Shown: positions 30,476 through 42,600, counted from the stretch's first letter. The stretch: DNA of 64,000 bases from Sphaerolaimus hirsutus (GCA_964036195.1 OZ038453.1:5099469-5163468), one strand, 5' to 3'. Numbers and translations: made by a program. Notes: generated by a model from the sequence alone, not told the origin.

Positions 30476-30525
30476 CTGTGTAAAATCACCATGTAAAATG
30501 GCAAGTGTCATGCAAAGTGTCAAAA

Positions 30526-30907
30526 CTAGGGTGTCAACTTTCCATTTACCATTTTCCAGCAGGCAATTGTTTTTTCATTTATGTTTTCCAGCTCAATTGT
30601 CCGCTTAAAAATATCATTTTCCAGCTCAATTTTCTGTTTTTCTGTTTCAGCCAAACTGGTAAACATGCATGCAAGTTCTCAATTTTGTAAATTTTTCTAT
30701 TTCTAGCAAGATTTCTGCAATTTTTTCATTTCCGAATAAATTTCTGCAATTTTTTTTCCCTTTCCAGCATAATTTCAGCAATTTTTTTCAATTTTCACTT
30801 CCAAATAAATTTCTGCAATTTTTTTTTCCATTTCTAGCATAATTTCAGCAAATTTTTCTGTTTTCATTTCTGTTTCCATTTTCTGCCAAAAAGTTTTTGT
30901 TGACACC
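30526..30907. mobile_element. Degenerate hAT-like element related to the GGAAAACGG family
   Basis: It begins TAGGGTGTCAACTTTCC and ends AAGTTTTTGTTGACACC, matching the termini of 24320-26288. The interior is a degenerate repeat of TTTCCAGCANAATTTCNGCAA type. No target duplication remains. Confidence 0.55.
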
Positions 30908-33022
30908 ATCACTATCACTGAATAAAGTCCTTTGAAGCTGTAGTAATGTGTGCCACTTTCTGAAATGTAGAATTCTTACAAAAAATGCCAAAAATATCAT
31001 GTCAAAGTTCAGTTGAGTTTTCCTAACATGATGTTATTTGCATCAAAGTACTATTTCTCTACTGTTGCCATGGTTGTTGCCATGAAAACCATGTGGAAAC
31101 TCAAAAATTTGAAAAAAATGTTACTCATTGTATACATATTGCCAAGTGCCCATCTCTCTACCAAAAATAGAGGAAAAATTCTGTATAAGACCTCAAAATT
31201 TCACATATCTGTTCCATTCATGTCTCATTGAAAGCTACTTTTTTAGAGTTGGTGAGCATGTGAAAACTCACAGATATGGCAACAAAAATAACAACATTTT
31301 TGAACATTTTGTCACCATTTTTGTCGCAATGGTGACAGTTTTCCACAGTGGCTTGCATATTGTGAAAACTGTCGACACATGTGTTGACATTTCTTGTCGC
31401 CACCTGTCGCCATGTGTCGCCAATTTTCACAAGGTGTATGTGTACTGTTCACAAAATGACTGACAAATGGGAAAACTGCTTGGTGCATTGTTAAAACTGC
31501 TATGTAACCTAGTAATATTATCAAGATGCATGCACATTGTGAAAACTGAAAAGATTGTTTTTCTAAGTGTACAAATTGTATTATTTTTAATACAGTGATG
31601 AATAGCAGTTTTCACTTTGTTTTCATTTTCAATACAGTCACTTATTAAATCTCATGCAATTTTTTGAACTCTGTGCAATACAATTACGGTTATGAAAAGC
31701 TCAAGAAATATGGTCAAAACACAATTTCATGTTTTTGTTTCTCATGTTTTTGTTACCTTTTCATTTTTCAATGTTCTTATGTGCAACCATTTTTCAATTT
31801 GATTCACTGTATATCACTATACAAAAAACATTCCTGTGAAAAGAATTGTATTGTATGCAATATTTATCTCTTATGTAAAAAGTAAAATGAAAAACAAAAG
31901 TTGTGTACTTGATATTTTTCATAAAACAATATGAACAATATATTTTAAAACAATAATATGAAAAACAATAACAAATATCAAGCATGAAAGATGAAGTAAA
32001 TGAAAAAGAAATGTATCACATGTAAAAAGAGGCAAACAATACTAAATATGTATTTGATAAAGCATGATTTCAGTAGTTTTGCCAACTAACCTATGTTGAT
32101 AGGACATCACAGTTGTTCACATCGCCTTCCTTCTCCTCCTCCTCCTCCTCCTCCACTGTCTGCATGTAAAAATTGGCTGTGTGTTTAAACACTAGTTCAA
32201 CAGTTGTCTACACAGCAAATTTTTCAGTTTTCACTTATTGAAGTCATATGTGGAAAAGTGAATAATAGTTATCCATGGTGACAATGGCAACAATGGCGAC
32301 ATGTCACCATGTGGTATGGTGACATTCAAAAAGTGTTGCCATACCAGATGGAGACATTTGCCATTCAGTTTTCCACTATAGCATTCATGTTGAGAACACT
32401 AGTGACTTTCCGAAACAAACACGAACATTTTTACACCTCTAAATTCTACTGCATGCAAGATGGGTAAACTGAATTGCTAAATGTCGCCATTTGAGTTTTC
32501 ACAAGCATCATGCGGTAAACTAGTGTGTGTAGGCACATTGGAGACTGCACTTCCATTTACTTAAAAATTATTCCAAAGCCTAAATCAATTTGAGAGGTGT
32601 GCGTTTCCCTGGAATCCCACCTATCTTGTTCAGATTGGTCAGTTGAGACAGTTGTCAGCAAGCTGTCAGTAAGTTGAAATTTTTCATCAGCAAAATGGCA
32701 CATTTTTTCATGGTTTTCAAGCAAACTGTCAGCGAGCTGTCAGTGTTTCACGTCTCCCTGTGATATTAAAAAGAGATACAGTTCATATCATATATCATAC
32801 ACATCATACAGTAGATTTATTTATCATCGAGTTTTAGAATCGGATGACTAAGTCTGAGCTGCACTGAAAAAAATAAAATAAAAATCTTACAAAACCACTT
32901 AAAAATAGCTTACATAATAGTACAAATAAAGAATGCTTTTATTTATGCTTTTCAAAAATCCCAGTGTTTTAACAACTCTGGTAGACACTTGGATTAAACC
33001 CATCACATCTGTTTATTTATAG
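30908..33022. other. Non-coding, intronic A+T-rich stretch
   Basis: Lies within the proposed long intron of the Thr-rich gene. It contains a short (CTC)n tract near 32130-32155 and scattered 'gtgaaaactg' repeats (31250-31600, 32220-32520). A possible right end of a CAGAGTTG element (…ttttaacaactctg) is near 32958-32977. No gene is seen. Confidence 0.45.
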
Positions 33023-33147
33023 CAAGTTACACCGAGTTTGCTGATGGATACTACACAGCAGCAAAAGATGACACTGGAAAACTGTACAGGACAGATATCA
33101 GCAGTCCAGAAACAAAGGATGCTTCAAGGATGTATAGATGTTTTCAG
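33023..33147 (+). CDS. Exon of the Thr-rich protein gene (middle)
   Basis: The acceptor TTTATAG precedes the exon and the donor is CAG|GTCAGA. The first two bases complete a codon begun in the exon at 22766-22898. The exon then reads SYTEFADGYYTAAKDDTGKL, YRTDISSPETKDASRMYRCF and Q, ending in phase 0, which matches the next exon. The length is 125 nt. The composition (Tyr, Asp, one Cys) suggests a small extracellular domain, but I recognise no family. Confidence 0.72.
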
Positions 33148-33690
33148 GTCAGATTATTTGCAGAATACTTGTGAGATTTCATGCATGGTAAAAAATACAT
33201 CAAAATTTCAAGCAGTCTGAACTGTATGGAGATATTTAGGTACATGCAAAGCGATATTTCTGGTGAATGCAAAACATGATGGAAAACAATTTGTTGTGAT
33301 CTGTGGTGAAGTGTGGTGAAGTGCTTTCACTTTGTGAGTGTCACAAACCAGTCTGTTGCTTCCACATGCTTCACAAAGATCTTTGTTAATGCGCTTCAGT
33401 TAGAATATGTTCAACACAAATGTGCCAATTTGTCAACTTTTGTCAGTGGGATTCTATCCAAATATGCAGCCCCATTTCACAGTATTCTGCATCTTCATAC
33501 CATCTCCATTCCATTGATCTCTTGAATCCATGATTTTTTCTATTTCATTTTGCACCCTTGGGTAAATATCAAGCAGTCCCAATGAGAATTATCATTTGAA
33601 TTTACAATGTTTAGGACAACATTATTCATAAATTTACTTCTTGCATCAGAATCAGCAACTACTTGTTAACTCAATTCTATTTGTATTCAG

Positions 33691-34203
33691 AAAGTTGATA
33701 ACAACACATCAACAACAGAAACAACAAGTACAACAACAGAAACAACAAGCACAACAACAGAAACCACAACTACAACAACAGAACCAACAAGCACAACAAC
33801 AGAACCAACAAGCACAACAACAGAAACCACAACTACAACAACAGAACCAACAAGTACAACAACAGAAACCACAACAACAGAACCAACAAGCACAACAACA
33901 GAACCAACAAGTACAACAACAGAAACCACAACTACAACAACAGAACCAACAAGTACAACAACAGAAACCACAAGTACAACAACAGAACCAACAAGTACAA
34001 CAACAGAAACCACAACTACAACAACAGAACCAACAAGTACAACAACAGGAACCACAAGTACAACAACAGAACAAATGGAAACAACACAGGCAAAAACAAA
34101 GACAAAAAGTGACTGGGAGAAATTTGCAGATGTGGATGCAGAGTTGGAGTGTGACACATCAAAGTGGCCTGGCTATTTTGATAAAGTGTTTGAACAGGGG
34201 TGA
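33691..34203 (+). CDS. Last exon of the Thr-rich protein gene (mucin-like tract)
   Basis: The acceptor TTGTATTCAG starts the exon at AAA (phase 0, in register with 33147). It reads KVDNNTSTTETTS and then about 120 residues of TTTETTS, TTTEPTS and TTTETTTTTT units, a Thr/Ser/Pro/Glu-rich tract of the kind that is O-glycosylated in secreted or surface proteins. It finishes with a unique tail containing KSDWEKFADVDAELECDTSK and WPGYFDKVFEQG, then TGA. The total is 171 codons including the stop. The Gln-rich and Cys/Val-rich frames over the same DNA are shadows. No trailing membrane helix is seen, so the product may be secreted. Confidence 0.78.
   Translation, partial: KVDNNTSTTETTSTTTETTSTTTETTTTTTEPTSTTTEPTSTTTETTTTTTEPTSTTTETTTTEPTSTTTEPTSTTTETTTTTTEPTSTTTETTSTTTEPTSTTTETTTTTTEPTSTTTGTTSTTTEQMETTQAKTKTKSDWEKFADVDAELECDTSKWPGYFDKVFEQG
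33703..34074. repeat. Coding minisatellite (ACAACAACAGAA-type)
   Basis: Units of 9, 15 and 18 bases built from ACA, GAA, CCA and AGY codons, encoding the TTTEPTS tract. All unit lengths are multiples of three, so copy-number change keeps the frame. Confidence 0.85.
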
Positions 34204-34904
34204 TCATTCTCAAACACACTGATATTTTCACTGATTAATGACAATTGTGGGTGTACATAATAGTGATGTAAAGAGAACTGGAATAAAATATAAGGAAATA
34301 AATGACAATATAAAATTGATCCCTTTGAGATTGATAAATAGCACAAAGCTCTTACTGGTATCACATTTAACCGATACCAAAATATCATGTTTTAGCAATA
34401 TCAAAACATATTGAAAGTGGAAATTATGGGAATTTTATCAATACCATATGTACAATGGGAAAATGATACCAGCAAAGTACTCTATAATACCATTATTTTA
34501 CACCACTAAATTACTTTTACATTATATTTCACACGTTTTTTAAAATTCTTAGGAATACTTCTGAAATACATTTGAATACCATAACAGTCATGTTAACATG
34601 GGTACCTACTTTGGGCGTGTAACAAAAACCTAGTGATAACTTTTATCACAAGTTGTTCCCCATTTTCAGCATTAGTTTTGGTAAGGCAGTAACAGTGGAA
34701 TATTACTGACCAACTATGTTTTCGTTTAATGTAAATGAATACAGTGGCATCACTCTCCATTTGTAAAATGAATACCTTATTTGGAAATGAGTGTTATGGA
34801 TTGTGATTGTAATTGTGATGTTATGATTGTAATAACATTATTTGTTGATACAAAAGTTTCACATTGGAAATGGAGTGATCATGTATACATCATGTACATC
34901 CTGC
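34204..34904. other. Downstream non-coding DNA
   Basis: Follows the stop of the Thr-rich gene. A possible polyadenylation signal AATAAA is at 34283-34288 (gaataaaata). No other gene is seen. Confidence 0.35.
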
Positions 34905-35017
34905 CAGACGGGGGTATTTTGAAGGTGTTCATTAATTTGCCAGCCGATTTTGAGGAAGGGGTTAATTCTGGGGGAGGGGGGTTAATTCAAAGGGGAGGTT
35001 AACTCAAAGTAATACGG
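34905..35017. repeat. Truncated TA-type MITE, right end
   Basis: G-run repeats of gggttaattc type ending aagtaatacggTA. The left end is missing. Confidence 0.55.
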
Positions 35018-36212
35018 TATATTTGTTGAGTCTGATCTAAAGGAAGTACATCCCATGTTGTGTTGACAACAGGTGAGGCCTCTGCCAGTAGCTGTGACTG
35101 ATCAACAAGTCTCCAAATAGCCCTAACATTATAGAGTTACAGCATAGATGTTCTTTGTAATCATACCGGTTTCTTGTATACTCGGCAGTCATGAAACTCT
35201 ACAATGTTGTTGGACTTAATTCCTAATACTTATGTCTCATGTTCAAGTTTGGACAGATGATTTTCGCTCTGCTCATGGTCGATATTACTTTCTGTTGCCA
35301 TGTAATGTGAGAACAAGATTTTATTTATTTAACACAAATACCACGGCTGGCTCTACAAGTCAAGGGCATAATATAAAAACAAAAAGAAAAAATATAGAAC
35401 TGAAGTCTAGTCGGACAATAAAAATAGTTGAGAACCATAATAGTAAAAAAAATATGCTCAATTTCTAAGGCATGGCATTGGGTTGAATAATACACATTTA
35501 CAAACCTGAGCAGAAATTTCACTGAACAATTTTAAAATTTATAGAACAAGTAACCTAATACACATAATATGGGCATACGTAATCCAAACAAACATACATT
35601 TATATGTGCGCGAGATACAAGATGTTTTTGCATTTTCGGCTCAATGACAAATTTCAAATCAAACTGTGAAGTTATATACTTACACGGAAACGTGCCAAAA
35701 TAACACATATGTATCCTAAACCAGAGTTGGAAAAACGTATTTACGTTTACCCTAAATACCCGGTTATTCAGGTATTTATACTTACGTTTACGTTTACGTT
35801 TTTCAAAAATACCATTACGTTTTGTTACGTTTTCCTGACCAAAATACCCGGGTACTTGGGAAAACGTAAAAAAAACTTGTAGTCGTACACACGTGCACAT
35901 ATTCAAATGGGCCGCACCACCTGCAGCCAACAATATTCTTATGTTATCGCATAAGCGTAACATGACTGCACGCTTGCACTTACACATGGAATACTGGGTA
36001 CATATTCATAAATGTGTTCAAACGCTGAACACAGAAACCTTTTTGTTTGTTGGTGGAGCTTTGCGTCTATAAAAATTTTTTGATGAATATCGACGACGCC
36101 ACGCTTGCAACAACTGTGAGTAACATTTTAAAAATGTTTTGAAGTGGCAGGGCGAGTGCAAGCTCTGGTGCCACTCCCAGGCCATGTAAAAAGCCCTGTA
36201 AAATGTCAAACG

Positions 36213-37149
36213 TAGTGATGTTAAAGGCACCGGGAAAAATGGCACCGCACCGCACCGGCACCTTTGCCAACGCATGAAAAGGGCACCTGGCACCCTGGGG
36301 CACCGGCCAGAAAATGGCACCGCACCGCACCGGCACCGGTGCCTTTTGGAAAAAATGGCACCGGCACCGAAGGGCACCGGCGGGTTGCCGGTGCTAGCAC
36401 CGAAAGGCACCGCACCGGGCTGGAATTTCTGAAGTAAATATCGGGCAGTTTCTCAGTGGTCTCACCTTTGGAAGTGCATATTTCCATGAATTTTCAACCG
36501 ATTTTGATGGTTCAGCACTTAAAGTGATCAGAATGATGTGGCAATCACTTTTATGAAGCAATTACGATGATTACAAATGAAAGATAAAATATTTAATCCA
36601 TTACAATGTCCATAGCCACTATTGTCTACTGATCGGAGTCGTTGCTGTACAGAGAATGGAACTATCTCTGTCATATACTGACAACAAATTTTGAACAAAA
36701 AAGTAAGATAAATATAAAATATAAAAATGATTTAAAATTCAACCAAATTTTAGATTCACTCATCAGATCATGTATCGGGTATAATGGATTTCACAGTAGG
36801 TATATTTATTTGAAAGGGAGGTTTACAAAATAGGCAAAAACAGTTGGGTAAATATATCGCTGGTTTTTGAAACATGAATAAGCACATACTATGTACAAAA
36901 TTGCACAGCACATGAAGCCTTGGCCGGTGCTTTTCCCGGTGCCTTTTACTTTGCCCTGGTGCTAGCACCTTTGGCACCGGTAAAAAAATGGCACCGCACC
37001 GCACCGGCACCGGTGCTATTCTGAAAAAAATGGCACCGGCACCGGCATGGCACCCCTGAAGATTGCAATGGCACCGCACCAGCACCGGTGCTGGTGCCCT
37101 TCGGTGCCCAGCACCGGGGCACCGGTGCCCCGGTGCCTTTACATCACTA
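36213..37149. mobile_element. hAT-like element, GGCACC array
   Basis: The ends are TAGTGATGTTAAAGGCACCG and CGGTGCCTTTACATCACTA. The exact 8-bp target duplication is GTCAAACG (36205-36212, 37150-37157). Both sides are GGCACCGGTGCC-type arrays. The core (about 36430-36910) is A+T-rich with no transposase. The outer eight bases are shared with the GGCGCC family. Confidence 0.94.
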
Positions 37150-37317
37150 GTCAAACGTCATGCAAAGTGTCAAAAGTCATGGAAAATGCCCAGCAAAATG
37201 GCAAAGATTTGCCACCTTCCAGGGCATTTTGCATGACTTTAGACACTTTGCATGCCATTTGACATTTTACAAGGCATTTTACAGGGTCTGGGACTCCCCC
37301 AGAATCACCAGCGTATA

Positions 37318-37740
37318 CCGTATTACCTCGAAATACCCCCAGGGGGTTTATTATTTCGCCAGCAAAATTTGAGGGGGGGATAATTCGAGGGGGGGGGTTT
37401 ATTCGAGGGGGGGTCTATTATTTCGCCAGAAATTTTCGGAAATTCCCCGTACACGGACGTAGAAAAATCGAACAATTACATTGATGTATATGTGTTTATA
37501 CGCATATATAACTGTATATACACAAAAACCTTTCCCTAACGTCACTTAATCATCAGTTTTAACGTGTGTTCTGCATTGTACAGATCACAAACTGCGGTAT
37601 TTGTCATTACGTTCACGTTACACTCAATCTTAGGGGGGTATTTCGAGGGGGGGGTTTATTATTTCCTCAGCCGAAATTTAGGGGGGGTATTTCGAGGGGG
37701 GGGGGTTAATTCAAGGGGGGGTTAATTCGAGGTAATACGG
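37318..37740. mobile_element. TA-flanked MITE (CCGTATTACCTCGAA family)
   Basis: The ends are CCGTATTACCTCGAAATACC and TTCGAGGTAATACGG, bordered by TA (37316-37317, 37741-37742). It is nested within the 35722 element and very similar to 27788-28206. Confidence 0.88.
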
Positions 37741-38367
37741 TAGTTGGATTTTGCCACAATAACAACAGAAAGTGGTGCAGATGGAGCGATTGACCCATCT
37801 AAAGGTGAAAATAATGGTATTTTCCAAAGCACAAGTATTTTTACGTTTACGTTTTTTTATACGTATTCCTTGGTATTTTTAAAATACCTTACGTTTTAGT
37901 ATTTATACTTTTGATTTGGAAAAGGTATTTACGTTTACGTTTACGTTTTCCAAAAATACCAGTATTTGCACAACTCTGTCCTAAACCCACAAGCAGATAA
38001 AAAAGATATGGATAGATTTGTGTGAACAAAAACCTCATCATTGCGAAACAAGCAAAATCACACTCATTTGAGCGAAACATGAACTCTTCAAATGTTATTA
38101 ATGTAAAATACATCAATCGTTATTTAATTTCTAGGTCTATCATGAAGATTTCATTAATTTTGTTTCCCTCATATTCAGGATTTTGAGCTGGGGGGGGGGG
38201 GCTGCTTGTTTACGGAGCCCGACAAGCGGGGGGGGGGCTCAGCCTCAACTCAACTCAGCTCAATGGAATGATGCCATGGCACTGGCGCCATTTGTAGGTG
38301 CCTCTCCATGGCGTCATTGGCACAGGCGCCAGTGCCAGAAACCACTGTATATGTATGTAAATACATG

Positions 38368-39566
38368 TATTAGGTTGTAAACTAATTAAGTGTCTTTTTT
38401 CGCCAACTCATACAAATATACATTTGTGCTTTCCATTGTGTTGTACGTTGACCGATTTTGATGCCATTTGAGTATGTTGTGGTTTGGGGTCTGGGCTATG
38501 ATGAAATGTTTTTGTTTGCTCAAAAAATCCCCCAGTCCCGAGATAAGGGGGGTCTATAAAAAGGTGGTCATTTTACGTGGCAAATATGCACATTGACTTT
38601 GAAGGTTAAAAACTCAGCCATTTCTGGGCCGATTCGGATCGTTCAACACTTAAAATAACCAGGACAATCCGCATATTCAATTTTTGTGGTCGAGTCAGTG
38701 ATGTCTTAATCCCGTATGCCGATTTGACCCGGTTTTTGAACATGAAAAAAAATCGTAATTATAATTCTTCAAGACGATTTTTTTGAAGTTGCTATCATAT
38801 ACTATAGACAAAAAGAATAAATCTGGCCCAAAAATTATTTCAATATCTTTCTCCAGTCAAAAGTTATATCACTTAAAACATTAGCCTCCCAACAATAAAT
38901 AGAAAAATCTGCATGACGAGCAAATGCATGTGACTTCAGAAATCCATATCTCGGCCATTTCTCAGCCAATTTCCACCAATGAACACTTAAAATGATCAGA
39001 AAAACCTGTAAGTTTCATTTTTATGCTTAGGTTATCTGTATTCATCATTCTTGATTAGTTATTTACATGTATGGGAGGCGGAAGTTTAAAGTTCTATTAC
39101 TTTTGGTTGGAAAGAGATATTGAAATAATTTTTTTGGTATGTGAATCCCCATTGTCTAAAGTATATGATAGCATGTTTAGAAAAATTTGTTTTTTGTGTT
39201 TAAAAACTGGGTCAAATCGGCATACGTAATTTAGACATCACTAATCCGACCACAAAAATGGAATCTACTGATTGTGCTGATCATTTTAAGTGTCGAACGA
39301 TCCAAATTGGCCCAGAAATGGCTGAGTGAGTAAGGTTCAAAGTGAATGTGTAGATCGGCCATGCAAAATGACCACCTTTTTATAGACCCCCCTTATCTCG
39401 GGACTGGGGGATTATTCGAGGAAACAAAAACATTTCTTCATAGCTCAGACCCCAAACCCCAACATACTCAAATGGCATCAAAATCGGTCAACGTACAAAA
39501 GAATGTGGGATGCACAAATGTATATTTGTATGAAATCGAAAAAAGACACTTCATTAGTTTACAACC
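38368..39566. mobile_element. 1.2-kb palindromic element
   Basis: The left arm from about 38372 (GGTTGTAAACTAATTAAGTG) returns inverted to 39566. The centre is near 38970. Each arm has 'aaaaaggtggtcattttac' or its complement. AAATACATG lies at both ends (38359-38367, 39567-39575), a possible 9-bp target duplication of MULE type. It is related to the palindromes at 2968-4326 and 52665-54025. The frames inside are not conserved as protein. Confidence 0.7.
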
Positions 39567-39575
39567 AAATACATG

Positions 39576-40152
39576 GTCGGGCTGAAAAGTCCCCGGGCAG
39601 TGCTCGCCATTCGCGCTAGGGGTGAGCTAAGGCCATAAAATTTTGACAGGTTAAGATAACAGGTGTTTTCAGTTTTAACCCAAAATTTCATCCCTCTAGC
39701 TCCACCCACTGCGGAACTGCGGGGGTTACAATTTCGGTTATTTTGTACTGATGTACAAATGGTGCTCTAGCTTTATGCAGCTTTAAGTTGGCATCATGAA
39801 ACTTTGGCTAGTGTAAGCCACCAGAGTTGGCAAAGTGCTGATAGTATTCAACACTTTCATACACATCATTGCTTCAGGTAAAATTAATATGCAGATAAGG
39901 GTGATGTGCAAGAAACGTGGGAACTGTGATGGACGTTTTTGGTGATCATCTGAGATCGTGCTGTATTGCAGTGATTTTAATGTTGTTTTGTAATGTGCAG
40001 TAAATGAATTATGTGGATTAAATAACCCTATGTTTCATTACTCATGTCTAGTGGACACATTACCTGTGTTCAACAGCAGTGAGTAGACTCCAAGGGGGGC
40101 TATTTTGAGAAGGAGGGGCAGAATGATGAACTTGGTAGTGAGAGTAGTGACA
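39576..40152. other. Non-coding stretch
   Basis: CAGAGTTGGCAAAGTG near 39826 resembles a left end of the CAGAGTTG hAT-like family, without a partner. Nothing else is seen. Confidence 0.4.
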
Positions 40153-40160
40153 GTAATGAC

Positions 40161-41114
40161 TAGTGATGGAAAAGCGCCATGGCGCTGGCGCCTGGCGCTA
40201 GCGTCAAAGCAAAAAGCGCCATGGCGCTTTTGGCGCTTGGCGCTAAAACGCTCTGGCGCCATTGGCGCTTGGCGCTGGGGTCTGAGAAAGCGCCATGGCG
40301 CTTTTGGCGCTTGGCGCCATTTTCTGGTGGCGCTATTGGCGCCTGGCGCCGGCATTTTAAATGGCGCCAAAAATGCGCCAACCATGATAATGAAAAAATT
40401 GTTATAATATGGTGAAATCGACACTGCAGTTGATCAATTTTGAGGCAACTGAATAAATATTGATCAATATTAGGGTAGACTTTATATAAATAGATGCATA
40501 CATTGAATAAAAGCAGAGGTGTTAAAATCGCGGTAAATCCCCTTTTGTGCTTTGCTCCTAATTTTTTCTTGCAGTCTAAATCAGGGGTTCAGTCTGGCGG
40601 GGGTTGGAGGGGGGGGGGGGGGGGGTTACCCCCCAACAAATGCTCCAGCTATCTCTCTATTCCCGGGCCGTTCAGCTATGTATCTATCTAACCTGAGGCT
40701 AAATTTTAGGCTACTATCCCCCGAGCCACCCACCCCCCACACCAAATCGACCAGATATGTATCTCTCCAGAGCGATTATTTGAAAAATTTTGCCCCGATT
40801 TAGTGGTTGTTTGAATGGGCAATAAAGTTCAATAGACTACTATGACTTCAGCGGTACGTCACTCACAGTTATGCACTCATTTTTCTACCATCGAATTGTA
40901 GAACAATTTTTTGGCGCTGGCGCTATTGGCGCTTGGCGCCATTACCCTCTGGCGCCATTGGCGCTTGGCGCTGAGGTTCAGAAAAGCGCCATGGCGCTTT
41001 TGGCGCTTGGCGCCATTTTGCTCTGGCGCCATTGGCGCTTGGCGCCGGGGTCAGAAAAGCGCCATGGCGCTTTTGGCGCTTGGCGCCGAAAGCCTGGCGC
41101 TTTTTCCATCACTA
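40161..41114. mobile_element. hAT-like element, GGCGCC array
   Basis: The ends are TAGTGATGGAAAAGCGCCAT and GGCGCTTTTTCCATCACTA. The exact 8-bp target duplication is GTAATGAC (40153-40160, 41115-41122). Both ends consist of GGCGCCATTGGCGCTTGGCGC-type repeats; the core is non-coding and holds a G-run near 40605-40627. Ala- and Trp-rich frames over the arrays are artefacts of the repeats. Confidence 0.94.
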
Positions 41115-41122
41115 GTAATGAC

Positions 41123-41375
41123 AATATGGACTAGGCTTATGATCAGGGTTGGTTTTATGAAAATCATTTGTATACAATTGTATAAAAATTGTATAAAAAT
41201 GTATTTTATTTTTATTTTATTCTTGTTTCATTTTATTTTATTGTATTTTATTCCAAAATGTTGATAAAAAAATAAAATGGCCCATTTTACAAAAATTTTA
41301 CAAAAATTTTACAGAAATTTCACAAAAAATCAAAATCTTGCATGCAAGGCCAGAAAAATGTTATAATTAGACCTA
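41123..41375. other. Low-complexity TTTTATTTTATT stretch
   Basis: Begins with cagggttgg (41144), a possible hAT-type left end, and is then built from tttattttatt and aaaattttac repeats. No partner end is seen. Confidence 0.35.
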
Positions 41376-41544
41376 CCGTATTTCCTCGAAATACCCCCCC
41401 TCGATATACCACCCCCCCCCCCTCGTTTGACCCCCACCTCTCGAGACCACTATGAAACAATCACCCCCCCCCCCTCGAAATACCCCCCCCCCCCCAGATT
41501 GAGTGTAAAGAGAACGTATTTACATGACAAATACGGCAGTTTGT
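41376..41544. mobile_element. TA-type MITE cut by the assembly gap
   Basis: CCGTATTTCCTCGAAATACC after a TA, then long C-runs, then the gap. The right end was not recovered. Confidence 0.6.
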
Positions 41545-41744
41545 NNNNNNNNNNNNNNNNNNNNNNNNNNNNNNNNNNNNNNNNNNNNNNNNNNNNNNNN
41601 NNNNNNNNNNNNNNNNNNNNNNNNNNNNNNNNNNNNNNNNNNNNNNNNNNNNNNNNNNNNNNNNNNNNNNNNNNNNNNNNNNNNNNNNNNNNNNNNNNNN
41701 NNNNNNNNNNNNNNNNNNNNNNNNNNNNNNNNNNNNNNNNNNNN
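41545..41744. other. Assembly gap (200 N)
   Basis: Exactly 200 unknown bases, a conventional placeholder size. The true distance and even the adjacency are unknown. Confidence 0.98.
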
Positions 41745-42424
41745 GTAAAGTATCTATTTTTTACTCACAGTTGTCACAGGTGAGTACTGAAAACGTAAAG
41801 TATTTATTTTTCACTTTTACTCATGAGTAAGCATGAGTAAGTAAATTACTTTCGTCCCCGGAAATTTGTGAAATTTTTTGCTCAAAATCACTATTTTTCG
41901 AACTTTTTCACCATCACATCCACTGGTTAATGCGTTTTTGCCTAATTTTATGTTTTTTTTACATGGATGTGTACGTCTAACACTGTAATCTGCCTTGAAA
42001 ACTATTGAATAAGTAAAAGTCTGGGTTCCATGTGAGACATTTCTCACACTGCAGATGTAATGATATATTGCTTTTGTGCATTTAACAGTCAATACATGTA
42101 ACTCTTGTGATGTAATACAAATAGTTTCTTTATTCAGGTGGGATATGTAACCACAGTAAAGTGTGTTATCAGTGAAGTGTATGCCATTTTCTGAGCAATG
42201 ATACATTACTTTTGTGCATCCAATATATATTAATGTCCATTTGAGAGACGCACTTCATGTCCATTTGAGAGACACACTTCATCTCTATTTGCTGTGGAGG
42301 CAGCGTCCACTTTTTGTTTGGCGTTAGCCATTTTTTTACTGATATACTTCTTTTGTGTGGCCAGTGGCCCAGGCTTCCCCGAATGACACCCAGTAGGTGT
42401 CTTGCTGAACAATATATAAATATG
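41745..42424. other. Non-coding stretch
   Basis: Repeats of gtaaagtat(c/t)tatttttactc near the gap; otherwise nothing recognised. Confidence 0.4.
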
Positions 42425-42600
42425 CTGGCGAGTAGATGGTGCTACTCCACAAAAATGGCACCATTTTGGAGTAGATGGCACTGCTGTTTTGGAGTAGATG
42501 GCACCATCCATGAAAATGATGCCGCTTTGGAGTAGTTGGCGCCACTCCATGAAAATGGCACCATTTTGGTATAGATGGCACCACTCCATAAAATTGCACA
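42425..42600. repeat. GTAGATGGCACC tandem and inverted repeat
   Basis: Six or so imperfect units of tttggagtagatggcaccactccatgaaaatgg type, each partly self-complementary. No ends or target duplication are clear; it may be a hAT-like array remnant. Confidence 0.6.

Larger units (their letters stand above)
35722..37978. mobile_element. hAT-like element, CAGAGTTG ends, TTTACGTT array, with nested elements
   Basis: The ends are CAGAGTTGGAAAAACG and a complement finishing CAACTCTG. The exact 8-bp target duplication is TCCTAAAC (35714-35721, 37979-37986). The end arrays are TTTACGTTTACGTTT and AAATACCCGGGTA, the counterpart of TTTACACTT in the element at 18412-19171. It contains a complete GGCACC hAT-like element and a TA-type MITE. 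Without these it is about 0.9 kb. Confidence 0.93.

Noticed and set aside
33641-34222. Gln-rich frame (QQQKPQLQQQNQQ) and minus-strand Cys- or Val-rich frames over the same DNA
   Set aside because: These are other-frame readings of the ACAACAGAA repeat; the Thr-rich frame has splice signals, phase agreement and a unique C-terminal tail.
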